A DNA stretch of 64,000 nucleotides from Procambarus clarkii (GCF_040958095.1 NC_091185.1:19448218-19512217); one strand, 5' to 3'. Counted from the first letter of the stretch, positions 43,363-57,324 are shown. Program-made: numbers and translations. Notes: a model not told the origin generated them from the sequence alone.

Positions 43363-46300
43363 ACAACCGTACTGTTGTCATCAACAGAACACGTAGCACC
43401 CTACTACTACGGTTGTCAACAACAGGACACTACCACCTCTACTACTACTGTTGTCAACACTGGACATGTAGCGCCATTACTACTACTGTTGTCAACAATA
43501 GGACACGTAGCACCCCTACTACTACTATTGTCAACATTGGACACGTTGCGTCACTACTACTACTGTTATCATCAACAGGACACGTAGCATCACTATAACT
43601 ACTGTTGTCTGCAACATAACATGAAGCATCACTACTATTACTGTTGTCATCAACAGAACACGTTACGCCTCTTCTACTACTGTTTCAAAAAAAGGACACG
43701 TAGCACCACTACAAACGTTGTCAACAACAGTTCATGTAGCACCGCTACTACTACGGTTGTCAACAACAGGACACGTACCACCTCTACTACTACTGTTGTC
43801 AACATTGAACACGTAGTGCCACTACTACTACTGTTATCAACAATTGGACGCGTAGCACCCCTACTACTACTGTTTTCAACAACAGGACACGTGGCACTCC
43901 TACTACTACTACTGTTGTAAACAATAGGACACGAATCACCAATACTACTACCGTTGTCAACAACAGGACACGTTGCACCACTACTACTACTACAAACGTT
44001 GTCAACAAAAGGACAGGTAGCGCCCCTACTACTACTGTTGTCAACAACAGGACACGTAGCACCGCTTCTACTACTGTTGTCAACATTGGACACGTAGCAC
44101 CCCTACAACTATGGTTGTCAACAAAAGGACACATACCATCTCTACTACTACTGTTGTGAACATTGGACACGTAGCGTCACTACTACTAGTGTTGTCGTCA
44201 ACAGGACACGTAGCAGCCCTACTACTACGATATTCAACAAGGGACACGTTGCGTGATTACTACTACTGTTGTTATCAACAGGACACGTAGCGTCACTCCT
44301 CCTACAGTTGTCTACAACAGAACACGTCGCATCATTATTACTACTGTTGTCATCAACAGGACCCGTATCATCATTACTACTACTGTTGTCAACAACAAGA
44401 CACGTAGCACTCCTACTACTACTGTTGTCAACAACAGGACACGTAGCACCCCTACTACTACTGTTGTCAACAACAGGACACGTAACACCCCTACTACCAC
44501 TGTTGTCAACAACAGGGCACGTTGCACTCCTACTACTGTTGTTGTCAACAATAGGACACGAATCACATATACTACTACTGTTTTCATCAACAGGACACGT
44601 AGCATCACTACAACTACCATTGTCTACAACAGAACACGTAGCGTCACTACTACTACTGTTGTCAACAACAGGACACATAGCGTCACTTCTACTATTGTTG
44701 TCAGCAATAGGGCAAGTAGCAATCCTACTACTACTGTTGTCAACAATAAGACACGAATTACCACTACTACTTCCATTGTCAACAATAGAACACGTTGCAC
44801 GACTACAACTAATGTTGTCAACAACAGGACACGAAGCACCTCTTCTACTACTGTTTCATCAACAGGACACATAGCATCACTACTATTACTGTTGTCATCA
44901 ACAGGACACGTGGCGCCACTATTACTACCATTATCTACAACAGAACACGTAGCGTCACTACTACTACTGTTGTCATTAACAGGACTCGTAGCATCTTTAC
45001 TACTACTGTTGTAAACAACAGGACACGTAGCGCCACTACTACTACTACTGTTGTCTACAACAGGACACTTAGCGCCACTACTACTGCTGTTGTCAACAAC
45101 AGGACACGTAGCGCCACTACTACTACTGTTGTCATCAACAGGACACGAAACGCCCATACTACTACGGTTGTCAACAACAGGATACACAGCACCACTACTA
45201 CTTCTACTACTACTACTACTGTTGTCATCAACAGGGCATGTAGCATCACTATTACTACTGTGGTCTACAACAAAACACGTAGCATCACTACTAGTACTGA
45301 TGTCATCAACAGAACACGTAGCGTCACTACTACTACTGTTGTCCACAACAGGACACGTTGCACCGCTTCTACTACTGTTTCATCAACCGGACACATAGCG
45401 CCACTACTACTACAATTGTCTACGATAGAACACGTAGCGCCACTAGAACTACGGTTGTCTAAAACAGAACACATAACGTCACTACTACTACTGCTGTCAA
45501 AAACAGGACACGTAGCACGTCTTCTACTACTGTTTCCTTAACAAGACACGTAGCATCACTACACCTACTGTTGTCATCAACAGGACACGTAGCGTCACTA
45601 CTACTACAATTGTCTACAACAGAACATGTAGCATCATTATTACTACTGTTGTCATGAACAGGACACGTATCATTATTACTACTACTGTTGTCAACAACAG
45701 GACACATAGCGACACTACCACTGCTACTGTTGTCATCAACAGGACACCTAGCACCCCTACTAATACTGTTGTCAACAACAGGAAACGTACCGCCATTACT
45801 ACTAATATTGTCATCAACAGGGCAAGTAGCATCAATACTACTACTGTAGTCATCAACAGGACACGTAGCATCACTATTACTACTACTACAAACGTTGTCA
45901 ACAACGGGACACGTAGAGCCCTTACTACTACGGTTGTCAACAACAGGACACGTAGCATCTCTATTACTACTGTTGTCAACAACAGGACACCACTAATACT
46001 ATTGTTGGCAACAACAGGACACGTAGCGCCACTACTACTACTGTTTTCAACAACAGGACACGTAGCTCTATTACTACTACTACTGTTGTCAACAACAGGA
46101 CAACACTACTACTACTGTTGTCAACAACAGGACTCACTACGGGGCTCACCACAGCCCGTGCTACTTGGAACTTTGTTCCAGGTAGCGAATCTTAAACAAC
46201 AACAACAACAACAGGACACGTATCGCCTGTACTACAACTGTTGTCAACAACAGGACACGTATGACCTCAACTACTACCGTTGTCAACAACAGGACACGTA

Positions 46301-46960
46301 GGGTCTCTACTACTACTACTGTTGTCAAGTACTATTACTGTTGTCATGAACAGGACACATAGCGTCACTACTATTACTGTTGTCATGAACAGGACACATA
46401 GCGTCACTACTATTACTGTTGTCATGAACAGGACACATAGCGTCACTACTATTACTGTTGTCATGAACAGGACACATAGCGTCACTACTATTACTGTTGT
46501 CATGAACAGGACACATAGCGTCACTACTATTACTGTTGTCATGAACAGGACACATAGCGTCACTACTATTACTGCTGTCATGAACAGGACACATAGCGTC
46601 ACTACTATTACTGTCGTCAACAAGAGGACACGTAGCGTCATTGTTACTACTGTTGTCAACAACAGGACACGTAGCGTCACTACTACTACTGTTGTCAACA
46701 ACAGGACACGTAGCACTCTACTACTACTATTGATGTCATGAACAGGACACTTAACATCACTACTTCTACTGTTGTCAACAATAGAACACGTAGCACCCCT
46801 ACTACTATTTTTGTCAACAATAGGATACGAATCTCCACTACTACTACCGTTGTCAACAACAGGACACGTAGTGCTACTACTACCCCTGTTGTAAACAACA
46901 GGACATGTACTGCCTCTACTACTTCTGTTGTCAACAGTGTTGATCAAAAACTAACTATAA
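43345..46960 (+). repeat. 39-bp minisatellite, array 1 (about 92 units)
   Basis: Units contain CTACTACTACTGTTGTCAAC followed by AACAGGACACGTAGCGCCA. The period is a multiple of three, so long frames stay open on both strands without coding meaning. Units are diverged, except 46325-46610 where seven or eight almost identical ATTACTGTTGTCATGAACAG units mark a recent local expansion. Confidence 0.93.
46134..46216 (+). mobile_element. Short SINE-like insertion inside array 1
   Basis: CTCACTACGGGGCTCACCAC, CCCGTGCTACTTGGAACTTT, GTAGCGAATCTTAAACAACA and an (AAC)n end. It interrupts the 39-bp units and resembles a decapod SINE tail (by recall). It is absent from array 2. Confidence 0.65.
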
Positions 46961-47230
46961 GTTCATGTAATATCCCCATCTCACAAGATGGTTAGTCATA
47001 CATAGCATCAGGAGAGAACATACAGTGCGAGGCTCATCTATAAGCCTGCACTAGCAAACTCTGGCCACATCATAACAATATCTTCCAGAAACCCACACTA
47101 AGTAATTATCAAATCGTACCTTTAACGTTCTCATTATGTTCTACTGAGTTCTACTGAGCTCACAAGGGTTTCCAGAGTCTTGTACTGAAGCCGGACCAGG
47201 ATTTTTTACTCAATCCTACACACAACACAC

Positions 47231-47232
<2 letters not shown>

Positions 47233-47266
<34 letters not shown>
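47233..47266. repeat. Poly(T) run, copy 2
   Basis: About 34 T, against about 42 in copy 3 (57282-57323) and about 10 in copy 1 (3735). On the minus strand it is poly(A) downstream of the retropepsin relic. Confidence 0.9.
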
Positions 47267-47271
<5 letters not shown>

Positions 47272-47443
47272 TGTCGTAACTCTGGTGACAAACTTTATCG
47301 TTCTCTTTTTGAGAGACTTTTTAGGCGTAACTTCATCACTGTTCATGTGACATGTCCATGGGCTGTGTGTTGTGCTCGGAATGGGCTTCTTCTGTGGCCG
47401 GAGGAATATTTGTAGAGCCGGTGTTAGGCACAAAACTGGACAG

Positions 47444-48283
47444 TTAGTTATCGGTCATGTCGTTAGGATTGCTGTTCCGCTCAAACAAGGCTTTTTCTGA
47501 TGTGAAAGTAATATTTGTGTACCGGAGGATATCATCTCCGATTATAAACTCGTAATCATAGACATCCGCGATGTATATATCCGTAGTGAATTTAAGTCCT
47601 TCGAACTTAACTTCTGCATTCCTGATAATGCGGTTGGCCTCACATGGTTCTCCGTGTACATTAACGAAGTCTACACTTTGACATGCCTCGGTTACAAGGC
47701 CTAGTCTAATAACACCTTGGCTGCTGATGATCGTATTAGGGGCACCGGTGTCCACGAAGGCTTCCATTTCCTTACTGTTGATTGTGGACTTGACATGAAT
47801 GGTATTGTAATTTACGACAGAGAACTCTTTGTCCTGCATCTTCTGTGGCCGTATTATTAGTTGGGGATTTTTCATGTCATTAATTATTGAGCAGTTATAT
47901 GCAACTAAAATATCCATGGAGAGTAATGCATCCTTGGTGGGAAAATCATAAACATATATCTCGGTATCAAGAGAGAAATCGCTCTGGAAATAAGGTTTGG
48001 CTTTCAAGAGCCCCTTGAAGGGATCTGAAAATGTTAATGTCTCCTGCTCATTGCCATCCTAGTCTACAGTCGCCAACTAATGGAAACATTCAAAATCCTG
48101 GTCTATTACGGCCTCCAAGCCGTATTGTTTCATCAGGGGAACCGTGATTAGGGTTATACATGCGCCTGTGTCAACAGTGAAGTCAACAACTTGATTCCCC
48201 AGTTGGACAGGAACAAATATTTCATTAGCGTGCCGGTAAAGAGGGAGAGACACCTCTCTTGATACTCCTCTGTCACACGCCAT
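47444..48283 (-). pseudogene. Tandem retropepsin-like relic, copy 2
   Basis: Domain 1 runs from ATG 48283 to a TAG at 48077-48079 with VDFTVDTGACITLI. After the second TAG the frame continues (48007-47444) with LLSMDIL, then domain 2: AFVDTGAPNTII and IIGDDIL. Compared with copy 1 it lacks three codons (PQKMQDKEF) and has a few substitutions. Both TAG codons are identical to the other copies. The 72 bp present upstream in copy 1 (4818-4889) is absent here. Confidence 0.7.
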
Positions 48284-48825
48284 TGTTCCTTGTAAAGTGT
48301 CTGTGTCTCGCTCCGGCAGCTTATATGGGATTCATATCCATGATACATTTTATTTAGTTAGGCTGCAAATGTTAGAACAGCTCGGCTGTGTTGTCAATTG
48401 TGACACTACAAATTTACTAGAATTTTATTTACATGGATTGACTTGAGGGTTACTAACACTTTAGCGGCCTCGACGAGGACAGAAAGCCAGCGGATTGTCA
48501 AAGGTCACGGCAAAGGAATGGCTTGAACCCTAATAACCCTTTTTAATGTCACAATGACAACACAACAAAGGTGTTCTAACATTTTCATTTAAAAACTGTT
48601 TAGTGGAGTATTGACAGTTCAGTCTCGTCACGTGTCTCAACACTGTCAGGCCTTCAACAGTAAGTAAATCACAAGGCCGCTAATTTACGTAAAAACATTT
48701 AATATAAAAACGTAATAATATGGACACACGATGTCTCTTAACTATTCCTCACTGAAATATACGGCCAAACTCAGGCTTCTTTAGTGCAATTCTTTGTGTG
48801 CCTAAGCAACTAATATTTAATTTAA

Positions 48826-49800
48826 TTTAATACTTTCGCGCGCCCTGCGAAGGTAAAAAAAAAAGCGGTATGTGTGTGCAGCGTTTTTGTTCCTTAAGGG
48901 TAAAAACAAAAATGTGTATATTCTTTTTACTCTCCTGACCTTAGTTCTCGAGCTACATATTTCATTTTGGTACCAACTTGTTCGCAATAAAATTCTCTAG
49001 AAAAACATCAGTAAAAAAGGTCACGAAACGTATATGGATTCCAGTACCAAATAAATAAGTACGAAGATGACTCGCCGTGAGCGCCCAACAGCAACAAAAT
49101 GTTTTTACTCTTGGGATTGTTATCACCTCCACACTTGTTCTACTGCGTTAATTTTGGTATCAATGGATTCGCAATGAAATTCCTAACACGGTGATATGAA
49201 TATAAACGTAGAATAATGGTCGCGGCCCACCCGCAAGAGTGTGGGAAGTGGTGGAACTGTTACACGGTATTGGTGACGGGACGACACAAGTGTAATACGG
49301 CGCTTTGAAAGTTTATACTTATTTCACTGTCCTGACATTATTATTTTATGTACGTCATTCATTTTTGTGTCAATGTGTTTGCAATAGAATGTTCTATGAG
49401 CCCGTAGGTAAAAAAGATCAACAAAGCGTAAGATAAAATAGCGCCAAATATAAAACAACCCTGGAACATATCAGTGAGCGTCAAACACACACGAAATGTT
49501 TTTACTTTGGTTATGTTTGCCAAGTTTATACTTGTTGCACACAGTTATTTTTGGTTGTACATTGATTGGAATAAAATTCCCTAAACAGACATATGCATAT
49601 AATACATGATATGGGGGAAGCATTACCAGTATAAACGGCTAAAGTCACCCACCTGCAACCCGTTTGGGACAGTCATGCAGACACACTCTACACCCAAAAA
49701 AACAATCTATGAAGGTTCGAGTCTACTTACGGCAGTTTATGTGATACAGTGTTCATTCTGGTATCAAAATACTCGTTTCAGTTTGTAGTTCATGCGATTT
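48826..49800. repeat. Degenerate tandem repeat, about 4 units of 180-210 bp
   Basis: Recurring word TTCGCAATAAAATTC and variants near 48989, 49168, 49379 and 49564, with AAAATGTTTTTACT between some units. It replaces the minisatellite series found in copies 1 and 3 after the retropepsin relic. No coding potential seen. Confidence 0.6.
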
Positions 49801-50970
49801 TCAGAATCAACTGAATCGCTGGAGGTTCAACATTTGAGTCAGAGTCAGAGTCATCTGACAAAACCGTCAGGTTACTAATTCTCTTTAATTAGCTATGAGT
49901 GCTTAATCCCTCTGTCCGCAAACAGATCTGATCAGTCCAACGAATTACAGCAGCTTAAGTACAGCGCAATTGACTCCGATCATAACAGACCGGTCAACCC
50001 CTTACGTTAATCAATCAATTAACGACAGCTCGTTAAATCGTTAACACTACGTTAGTCTTCACTTAACAATTCCTCCACTGCGTGAACTTCACTGTGACTG
50101 TTGCCTTTACACGTCCCTACGTTAATCACAACAATGTTCAACGAAACAAGTGACCTCGTTAAGTAAATCGCGACCCCCGGTGACGTTAAATGACTTTAAT
50201 TCTCACAGAATCCTTCACAGTACACAACGCATTCCATCAAGGACAAACTTGCCTACGGTTTACACACGGTACAACACAGTACATCACAGTACATCCTTGC
50301 CACTCATGGCAAAACTTGTAAATGACTTTCCCAGTAAATTATCTACCAATAATTCACACTTTACCACAACACAACAGTAAAATAAGCGCTGGCCTATATA
50401 ATAATGGGAATTATTTGTAACCAAAGGAAACCTTCCTGTTACCACTTTCACTGCTGAAAAAGAGAATCAAATTACAGCGAATTACGTACACGGCCCATAG
50501 AGAAAATAGAAGCAAATAACTCACTTTACTCCACCACTGAATGTGTCTCCAGGTGTCCTCACACACGTCAAACTCACAGTTGGGCCCAACCTCAACTTGG
50601 TGACGGCAAAACGGGTAAACTCACACGTCTCCAATTCCCAGTCACCTCACTAGGTGGTCGACTTGGGACAGAGGACAGACGGAACACTGGGGGGGAACCC
50701 AGCTTCAGAGTTTTATTACCCAAAACAGAAACAGTGTACTTACATCAATCTCGCGGGCCCGCCACACACACTCACACACATTCGTCACCCTCATTTCCAC
50801 TGCTGCTGCTGGATGATGACGTAGGTGTCCTCACTTCCTACACGTGGTCAGTTGCAGCACAGGGTCCTAGACCACGGGGTTAGCTCCACACACAGCGACC
50901 AGGTGGTGCGAACACGCCGGCTTAGGCAGACCAGAGTGCGCACACAACAGATTACACAGCGGGGATACGG
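49801..50970. other. Intergenic sequence
   Basis: No gene, RNA or mobile element recognised. Short open frames lack family resemblance. Confidence 0.5.
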
Positions 50971-50971
50971 T

Positions 50972-51235
50972 ACCAGGGAGCCGGTCGGCCGAGCGGACAG
51001 CACGCTGGACTTGTGATCCTGTGGTCCTGGGTTCGATCCCAGGTGCCGGCAAGGAACAATGGGCAGAGTTTCTTTCACCCTATGCCCCTGTTACCTAGCA
51101 GTAAAATAGGTACCTGGGTGTTAGTCAGCTGTCACGGGCTGCTTCCTGGGGGTGGAGGCCTGGTCGAGGACCGGGCCGCGGGGACACTAAAAAAAAGCCC
51201 CGAAATCATCTCAAGATAACCTCAAGATAACCACG
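50972..51235 (+). mobile_element. tRNA-derived SINE 6, most complete copy
   Basis: Head GTCGGCCGAGCGGACAGCAC with A box and B box GGTTCGATCCC, body GGGCAGAGTTTCTTTCACCC, GTTACCTAGCAGTAAAATAG and GTCACGGGCTGCTTCCTGGG. The 3' part has GGAGGCCTGGTCGAGGACCG, GGCCGCGGGG and a CTCAAGATAACCTCAAGATA end. The other copies in this window lack this 3' part. Confidence 0.9.
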
Positions 51236-52114
51236 CCCATCCACTTGACACGGTACCCCAGGATACGTCGGAACACGGTGTTACACGGAACACGAGACGG
51301 AGTCCTTAGCTGTTCCTTTCTAATTCCTCGGCATTAGGAATTTTAAGGTTTTTCTCATAACACTGAAACCTTCTCTAGCACGTCTCACTGCAATACCTTC
51401 AAGCACAGATACGATAGACGGCGGATGTCACTAACCTAGGCCGATAATTAACAGCCTCACTCAGTCCAGTTGCTCTGAGATGGCGTCTTACAATCACATG
51501 GCTCAGATGACAAAAGTTCACACTGGTTCGGTACATGCACCACCGGATTCTTACGGACGGCACACGAAAAGATAGCAAGATGATAGGCGTGACTTAGGAA
51601 CGTTGCAGGTGGTATTTCCCGATGCCTGGCCTAGCACGGAAAAGAACGTCCTCCCATAGCAACGTTCTAGGTAAGAATCTTTTTTCCCGCCAAGATGGCC
51701 CCGGGGATACCATGCGGCACCCCTCAGCGTCTTGACCAATCACGGTTCAGCATTCCTGAGGCCCAGGAGCCTTGGCCATTGGCGCACCTGCCTCACGACG
51801 CTACCTTCCTCTCTCAGGAGGTGGACACGTGATGGGGGGGGGGGGGTGGTCTACAGCCTTAAACCCTCCATACCTCCCTCTCTACACTTGACTTGTACAA
51901 AAAATTTCCCTGAAATCAATTCCCTCCAGTAATTTCCTTCACAGACCTGATACAGCGATCAGAATGACATCAATGGCTAGCAAATGTCACGGGCTGTCCA
52001 ACGACACCCAACACGACTGTGGAAAAGTTATATTCAGAAAGTTGAATTACGGTGCACATCACTGGTGCACTACGCAATTTCGTACTTCATTCAGTGCATG
52101 AGAGAGCAGGAAAA
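51236..52114. other. Intergenic sequence
   Basis: No gene recognised. A G-run lies at about 51834-51847. Confidence 0.5.
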
Positions 52115-55100
52115 ATATGTCTCCTGACAAACAGGACATGAAGCGCCACTACTACTACTGTTGTCAACAGCAGGACACGTAGCTGACCAGACCACACACT
52201 AGGGATGAAGGGATGACGACGTTTCGGTCCGTCCTTGACCATTCTCAAGTCGAGAATGGTCCAGGACGAACCGAAACGTCGTCGTCCCTTCACCTTCTAG
52301 TGTGTGGTCTGGTCAACTTACTTTAGCCACGTTATTGTGACTCATCGCCTGCACAGGACACGTAGCGCCACTACTACTATCGTTGTCGTAGAACACGTAG
52401 CGTCAGAACTACTACTGTTGTCATCAACAGAACACGTAGCGTCACTACTATTACCATTGTCTACAACACAACACGTAGCGTGACTACTACTACTACTGTT
52501 GTCATCAACAGGACACGTAGCGTCACTGCTACTACTGTTGTCATCAACAGGACACATAGCATCAGTACTACTATTGTTGTCAACAACAGGACACGTAGCA
52601 CCACTACTACTACCATTGTCTACAACAGAACACGTAGCATCACTACTACTACCATTGTCTACAATAGAACACGTAGCGTCACTACTACTACTGTTGTCAA
52701 CAACAGGACATGTAACGCCACTACTACTACTGTTGTCAACAACAGGACACGTAGCACCCCTACTACTACTACTGTTGTAAACAACAAGACACGTAGCGCC
52801 ACTACTACTACCGTTGTCAACAACAGGAAACGTACCGCCATTACTACTAATATTGTCATCAACAGAACAAGTACCATCAATACTACTACTGTTGTCATCA
52901 CAGGACACGTAGCGTCACTACTACTACTACTGTTGTCATCAACAGGACACGTAGCACCTCTTCTACTACTGTTTCAATAACAGGACACAACGGGACACGT
53001 AGAGGCCTTACTACTACGGTTATCAACAACAGGACACGTAGCTGCACTGTTACTACTGTTGTCAACAACAGGACACGTAGTACCCCTATTACTACTGTTG
53101 TCAACATTCGACCTGTAGCGCCAATACTACTACTGTTGCCAACAACAGGACACGTAGCACCACTACTACTACTGTTGTCAACATTGGACACGAATCACCA
53201 CTACTACTACCGTTGTCAACAATGTCAACAACAGAACACATTGCACGATTACAACTACTGTTGTCAACAACAGGACACGTAGCGCCACTACAGCTACAAT
53301 TGTCTACAGTAGAACACGTAGCGTCAGTACTACTAGTGTTGTCATCAAGAGAACACGTAGCGTCACTACTATTACCATTGTCTATAACACAACACGAACG
53401 TGACTACTACTACTGTTGTCATGAACAGGACACGTAGCGTCACTGCTACTACTGTTGTCAACAACGGGACACGTAGCACCCCTACTACTATTGTTTTCAA
53501 CATTGGACACGAATCACCACCACTACTACCGTTGTCAACAACAGAACAAGTTGCACGACTACTACTATTGTTGTCAGCAATAGGACACGTAGCACCTCTT
53601 CTACTACTGTTTCATCAACAAGACACGTAGCACCACTAATACTACTGTTGTCAACAACAGGACACGTAGCACCACTACTACTACTGTTGTCAACAACAGG
53701 GCACGTAACACCACTTCTACCACTGTGGTCAACAACAGGACACATAACGTCACTAACGTCACTACTGTTGTCAACAACAGGACACGTAGCGCCACTACAA
53801 CTACAGTTGCCAACAATAGGACACGAAGCACCTCTTCTACTACTGTTTCATCAACAGGACACGTAACATCACTACTATTTCTGTTGTCACCAACAGGACA
53901 CGTGGCGCCACTATTACTACCGTTGTCTACAACAGAACACGTAGCGTCACTACTACTACTGTTGTCATCAACAGGACTCGTAGCATCATTACTACTACTG
54001 TTGTAAACAACAGGACACGTAGCGCCACTACTACTACTACTGTTGTCTACAACAAAACACGTAGCATCACTACTAGTACTGATGTTATCAACTGAACACG
54101 TAGCGTCACTACTACTACTGTTTCATCAACAAGACACGTAGCATCACTACAACTACTGTTGTCAACAATACGACACGAATCACCACCACTACTACCGTTG
54201 TCAACAACAGAACATGTTGCACGAATGCTACTATTGTTGTCAGCAAAAGGACACGTAGCGCCACTACTACTACTGTTTCATCAACAAGACACGTAGCATC
54301 ACTACACCTACTGTTGTCATCAACAGGACACGTAGCGTCACTACTACTGCTACTGTTGTCATCAACAGGACACCTAGCATCCCTACTAATACTGTTGTCA
54401 ACAACAGGAAACATACCGCCATTACTACTAATATTGTCATCAACAGGACACGTAGCATCACTATTAATACTGATGTCTCCAACGAAACACGTAGCGTCAC
54501 TACTACTAGAGTTGTCAACAACGGGACACGAATCACCACTACTACTACCGTTGTCAACAATGTCATCAACAGAACACATTGCACGACTACAACTACTGTT
54601 GTCAACAACAGGACACGTAGCGCCACTACTTCTACCGTTGTCTACAGCAGAACACGTAGCGTCAGTACTACTACTGTTGTCATGAACAGGACACGTAGCG
54701 TCACTGCTACTGCTGTTGTCAACAACGGGACACGTAGCACCCCTACTACTATTGTTTTCAACATTGGACACGAATCACCACCACTACTACCGTTGTCAAC
54801 AACAGAACATGTTGCACGACTACTACTATTGTTGTCAGCAATAGGACACGTAGCGCCACTACTACTACTGTTGTCAACAACAGGACACGTTGCACCTCTT
54901 CTACTACTGTTTCATCAACAAGACACGTAGCATCACTACACCTACTGCTGTCATCAACAGGTCACGTAGCGTCACTACTACTACCATTGTCTACAACTCA
55001 ACACGTAGCGTGATTACTACTACTGTTGTTATCAACAGGACACGTAGCGTCACTCCTACTACTGTTGTCTACAACAGAACACGTAGCATCATTATTACTA

Positions 55101-56990
55101 CTGTTGTCATCAACAGGACACGTAACACCCCTACTACCACTGTTGTCAACAACAGGACACATAACGTCACTAACGTCACTACTGTTGTCAACAACAGGAC
55201 ATGTAGCGCCACTACAACTACTGTTGTCAGCAATAGGACAAGTAGCAACCCTACTACTACTGTTGTCATCAACATGACACGTAGCATCTTTACTACTACT
55301 GTTGTAAACAACAGGACATGTAGCGCCCCTACTACTACTACTACTGTTGTCTACAACAGGACACTTAGCGCCACTACTACTGCTGTTGTCAACAACAGGA
55401 CACGAAACGCCCCCTACTACTACAGTTGTCAACAACAAAACACGTAGCATCACTACTAGTACTGATGTCATCAACAGAACACGTAGCGTCACTACTACTA
55501 CTGTTGTCAACAGCAGGAAACGTTGCACCTCTTCTACTAATGTTTCATCAACAGGACACATAGCACAACAACTACTACTACAAACGTTGTCAACAAGACA
55601 CGTAGCGCCCCATTTATTTCGGTTGTCAACAACAGGACACGTAGCGCCCCTACTACTACTGTCGTAAACAACAGGACACGTAGCACCCCTACTACTAAAA
55701 CTTTCTACAACACAACACGTAGCGTGAACACTACTACTGTTGTAATCAACAGGACACGTAACATCACTACTACTACTACTACTACTACTACCATTGTCAA
55801 CAACGGAACACGTAGCGTCACTAATACTTCTCTTGACATCAACAGGACACGTAGCACCACTACTACTACTGTTGTCAACAACAGGACACGTAGCGCCACT
55901 ACTACTACTGTCATCAACAACAGGACACGTAGCTCTATTAGTACTGTTGTTGTCAACAACAGGACACGTAGCTCTATTAGTACTGTTGTTGTCAACAACA
56001 GGACAACACTACTACTATTGTTGGCAACAACAGGACACGTAGCGCCACTACTACTACTGTTTTCAACAACAGGACACGTAGCTCTATTACTACTGCTGTT
56101 GTCAACATCAGGACAACACTACTACTACTGTTGTCAACAACAGGACACGTAGCACTCTACTACTACTATTGATGTCATCAACAGAACACGTAACATCACT
56201 ACTTCTACTGTTGTCAACAACAGGACACGTATGACCTCAACTACTACCGTTGTCAACAACAGGACACGTAGGGTCTCTACTACTACTACTGTTGTCAAGT
56301 ACTATTACTGTTGTCATGAACAGGACACATAGCGTCACTACTATTACTGTTGTCATGAACAGGACACATAGCGTCACTACTATTACTGTTGTCATGAACA
56401 GGACACATAGCGTCACTACTATTACTGTTGTCATGAACAGGACACATAGCGTCACTACTATTACTGTTGTCATGAACAGGACACATAGCGTCACTACTAT
56501 TACTGTTGTCATGAACAGGACACATAGCGTCACTACTATTACTGTTGTCATGAACAGGACACATAGCGTCACTACTATTACTGTTGTCATGAACAGGACA
56601 CATAGCGTCACTACTATTACTGCTGTCATGAACAGGACACATAGCGTCACTACTATTACTGTCGTCAACAAGAGGACACGTAGCGTCATTGTTACTACTG
56701 TTGTCAACAACAGGACACGTAGCGTCACTACTACTACTGTTGTCAACAACAGGACACGTAGCACTCTACTACTACTATTGATGTCATGAACAGGACACTT
56801 AACATCACTACTTCTACTGTTGTCAACAATAGAACACGTAGCACCCCTACTACTATTTTTGTCAACAATAGGATACGAATCTCCACTACTACTACCGTTG
56901 TCAACAACAGGACACGTAGTGCTACTACTACCCCTGTTGTAAACAACAGGACATGTACTGCCTCTACTACTTCTGTTGTCAACAGTGTTG
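52115..56990 (+). repeat. 39-bp minisatellite, array 2 (about 120 units), interrupted by a MITE
   Basis: Same unit as 43345-46960. A nearly homogeneous block at 56295-56642 holds about nine identical units (two more than array 1). Several multi-unit blocks recur, for example the ATTGTTTTCAACATTGGACA neighbourhood at about 53488 and 54748. Open frames on both strands are by-products of the 39-bp period. Confidence 0.93.
52195..52353. mobile_element. MITE / foldback element inserted in array 2
   Basis: Long inverted repeat: GACCAGACCACACACTAG at 52195 and its complement ending at 52314, meeting at CTCAAGTCGAG (about 52243-52253). The arms include GACGACGTTTCGGTCCGTCC. A tail with CCACGTTATTGTGACTCATC reaches 52353, where the minisatellite resumes. 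Relics lie at 6440, 24778 and 62150. Confidence 0.85.
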
Positions 56991-57278
56991 ATCAAAAACT
57001 AACTATAAGTTCATGTAATATCCCCATCTCACAAGATGGTTAGTCATACATAGCATCAGGAGAGAACATACAGTGCGAGGCTCATCTATAAGCCTGCACT
57101 AGCAAACTCTGGCCACATCATAACAATATCTTCCAGAAACCCACACTAAGTAATTATCAAATCGTACCTTTAACGTTCTCATTATGTTCTACTGAGTTCT
57201 ACTGAGCTCACAAGGGTTTCCAGAGTCTTGTACTGAAGCCGGACCAGGATTTTTTACTCAATCCTAAACACAACACAC

Positions 57279-57324
<46 letters not shown>

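Larger units (their letters stand above)
46237..48825. repeat. Segmental duplication, copy 2 of the retropepsin unit
   Basis: Nearly identical to 56207-58881, starting inside the 39-bp array (TATGACCTCAACTACTACCG) and ending at CTAATATTTAATTTAA. Length differences come mainly from two extra 39-bp units and a longer T-run in copy 3. Confidence 0.9.

Noticed and set aside
47099..47113. TAAGTAATTATCAAA matches the end of the RT-RNase H LINE (34278), suggesting a truncated copy
   Set aside because: Only about 15 bases match and neighbouring sequence does not; a chance match or a tiny remnant cannot be told apart.
47206..47490. Lys-rich protein MCLTPALQIF... as a gene
   Set aside because: Its tail is the poly(A) tract and the remainder is out of frame with the retropepsin relic; no conserved domain is visible.
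50972..51045. Host tRNA gene
   Set aside because: Continues into a complete SINE body and tail.
43345..56990. Many frames with LLLLLS, NNRTRS or VVVTLRVLL repeats that could suggest membrane or low-complexity proteins
   Set aside because: The 39-bp period is 13 codons, so any phase without a stop stays open on either strand.
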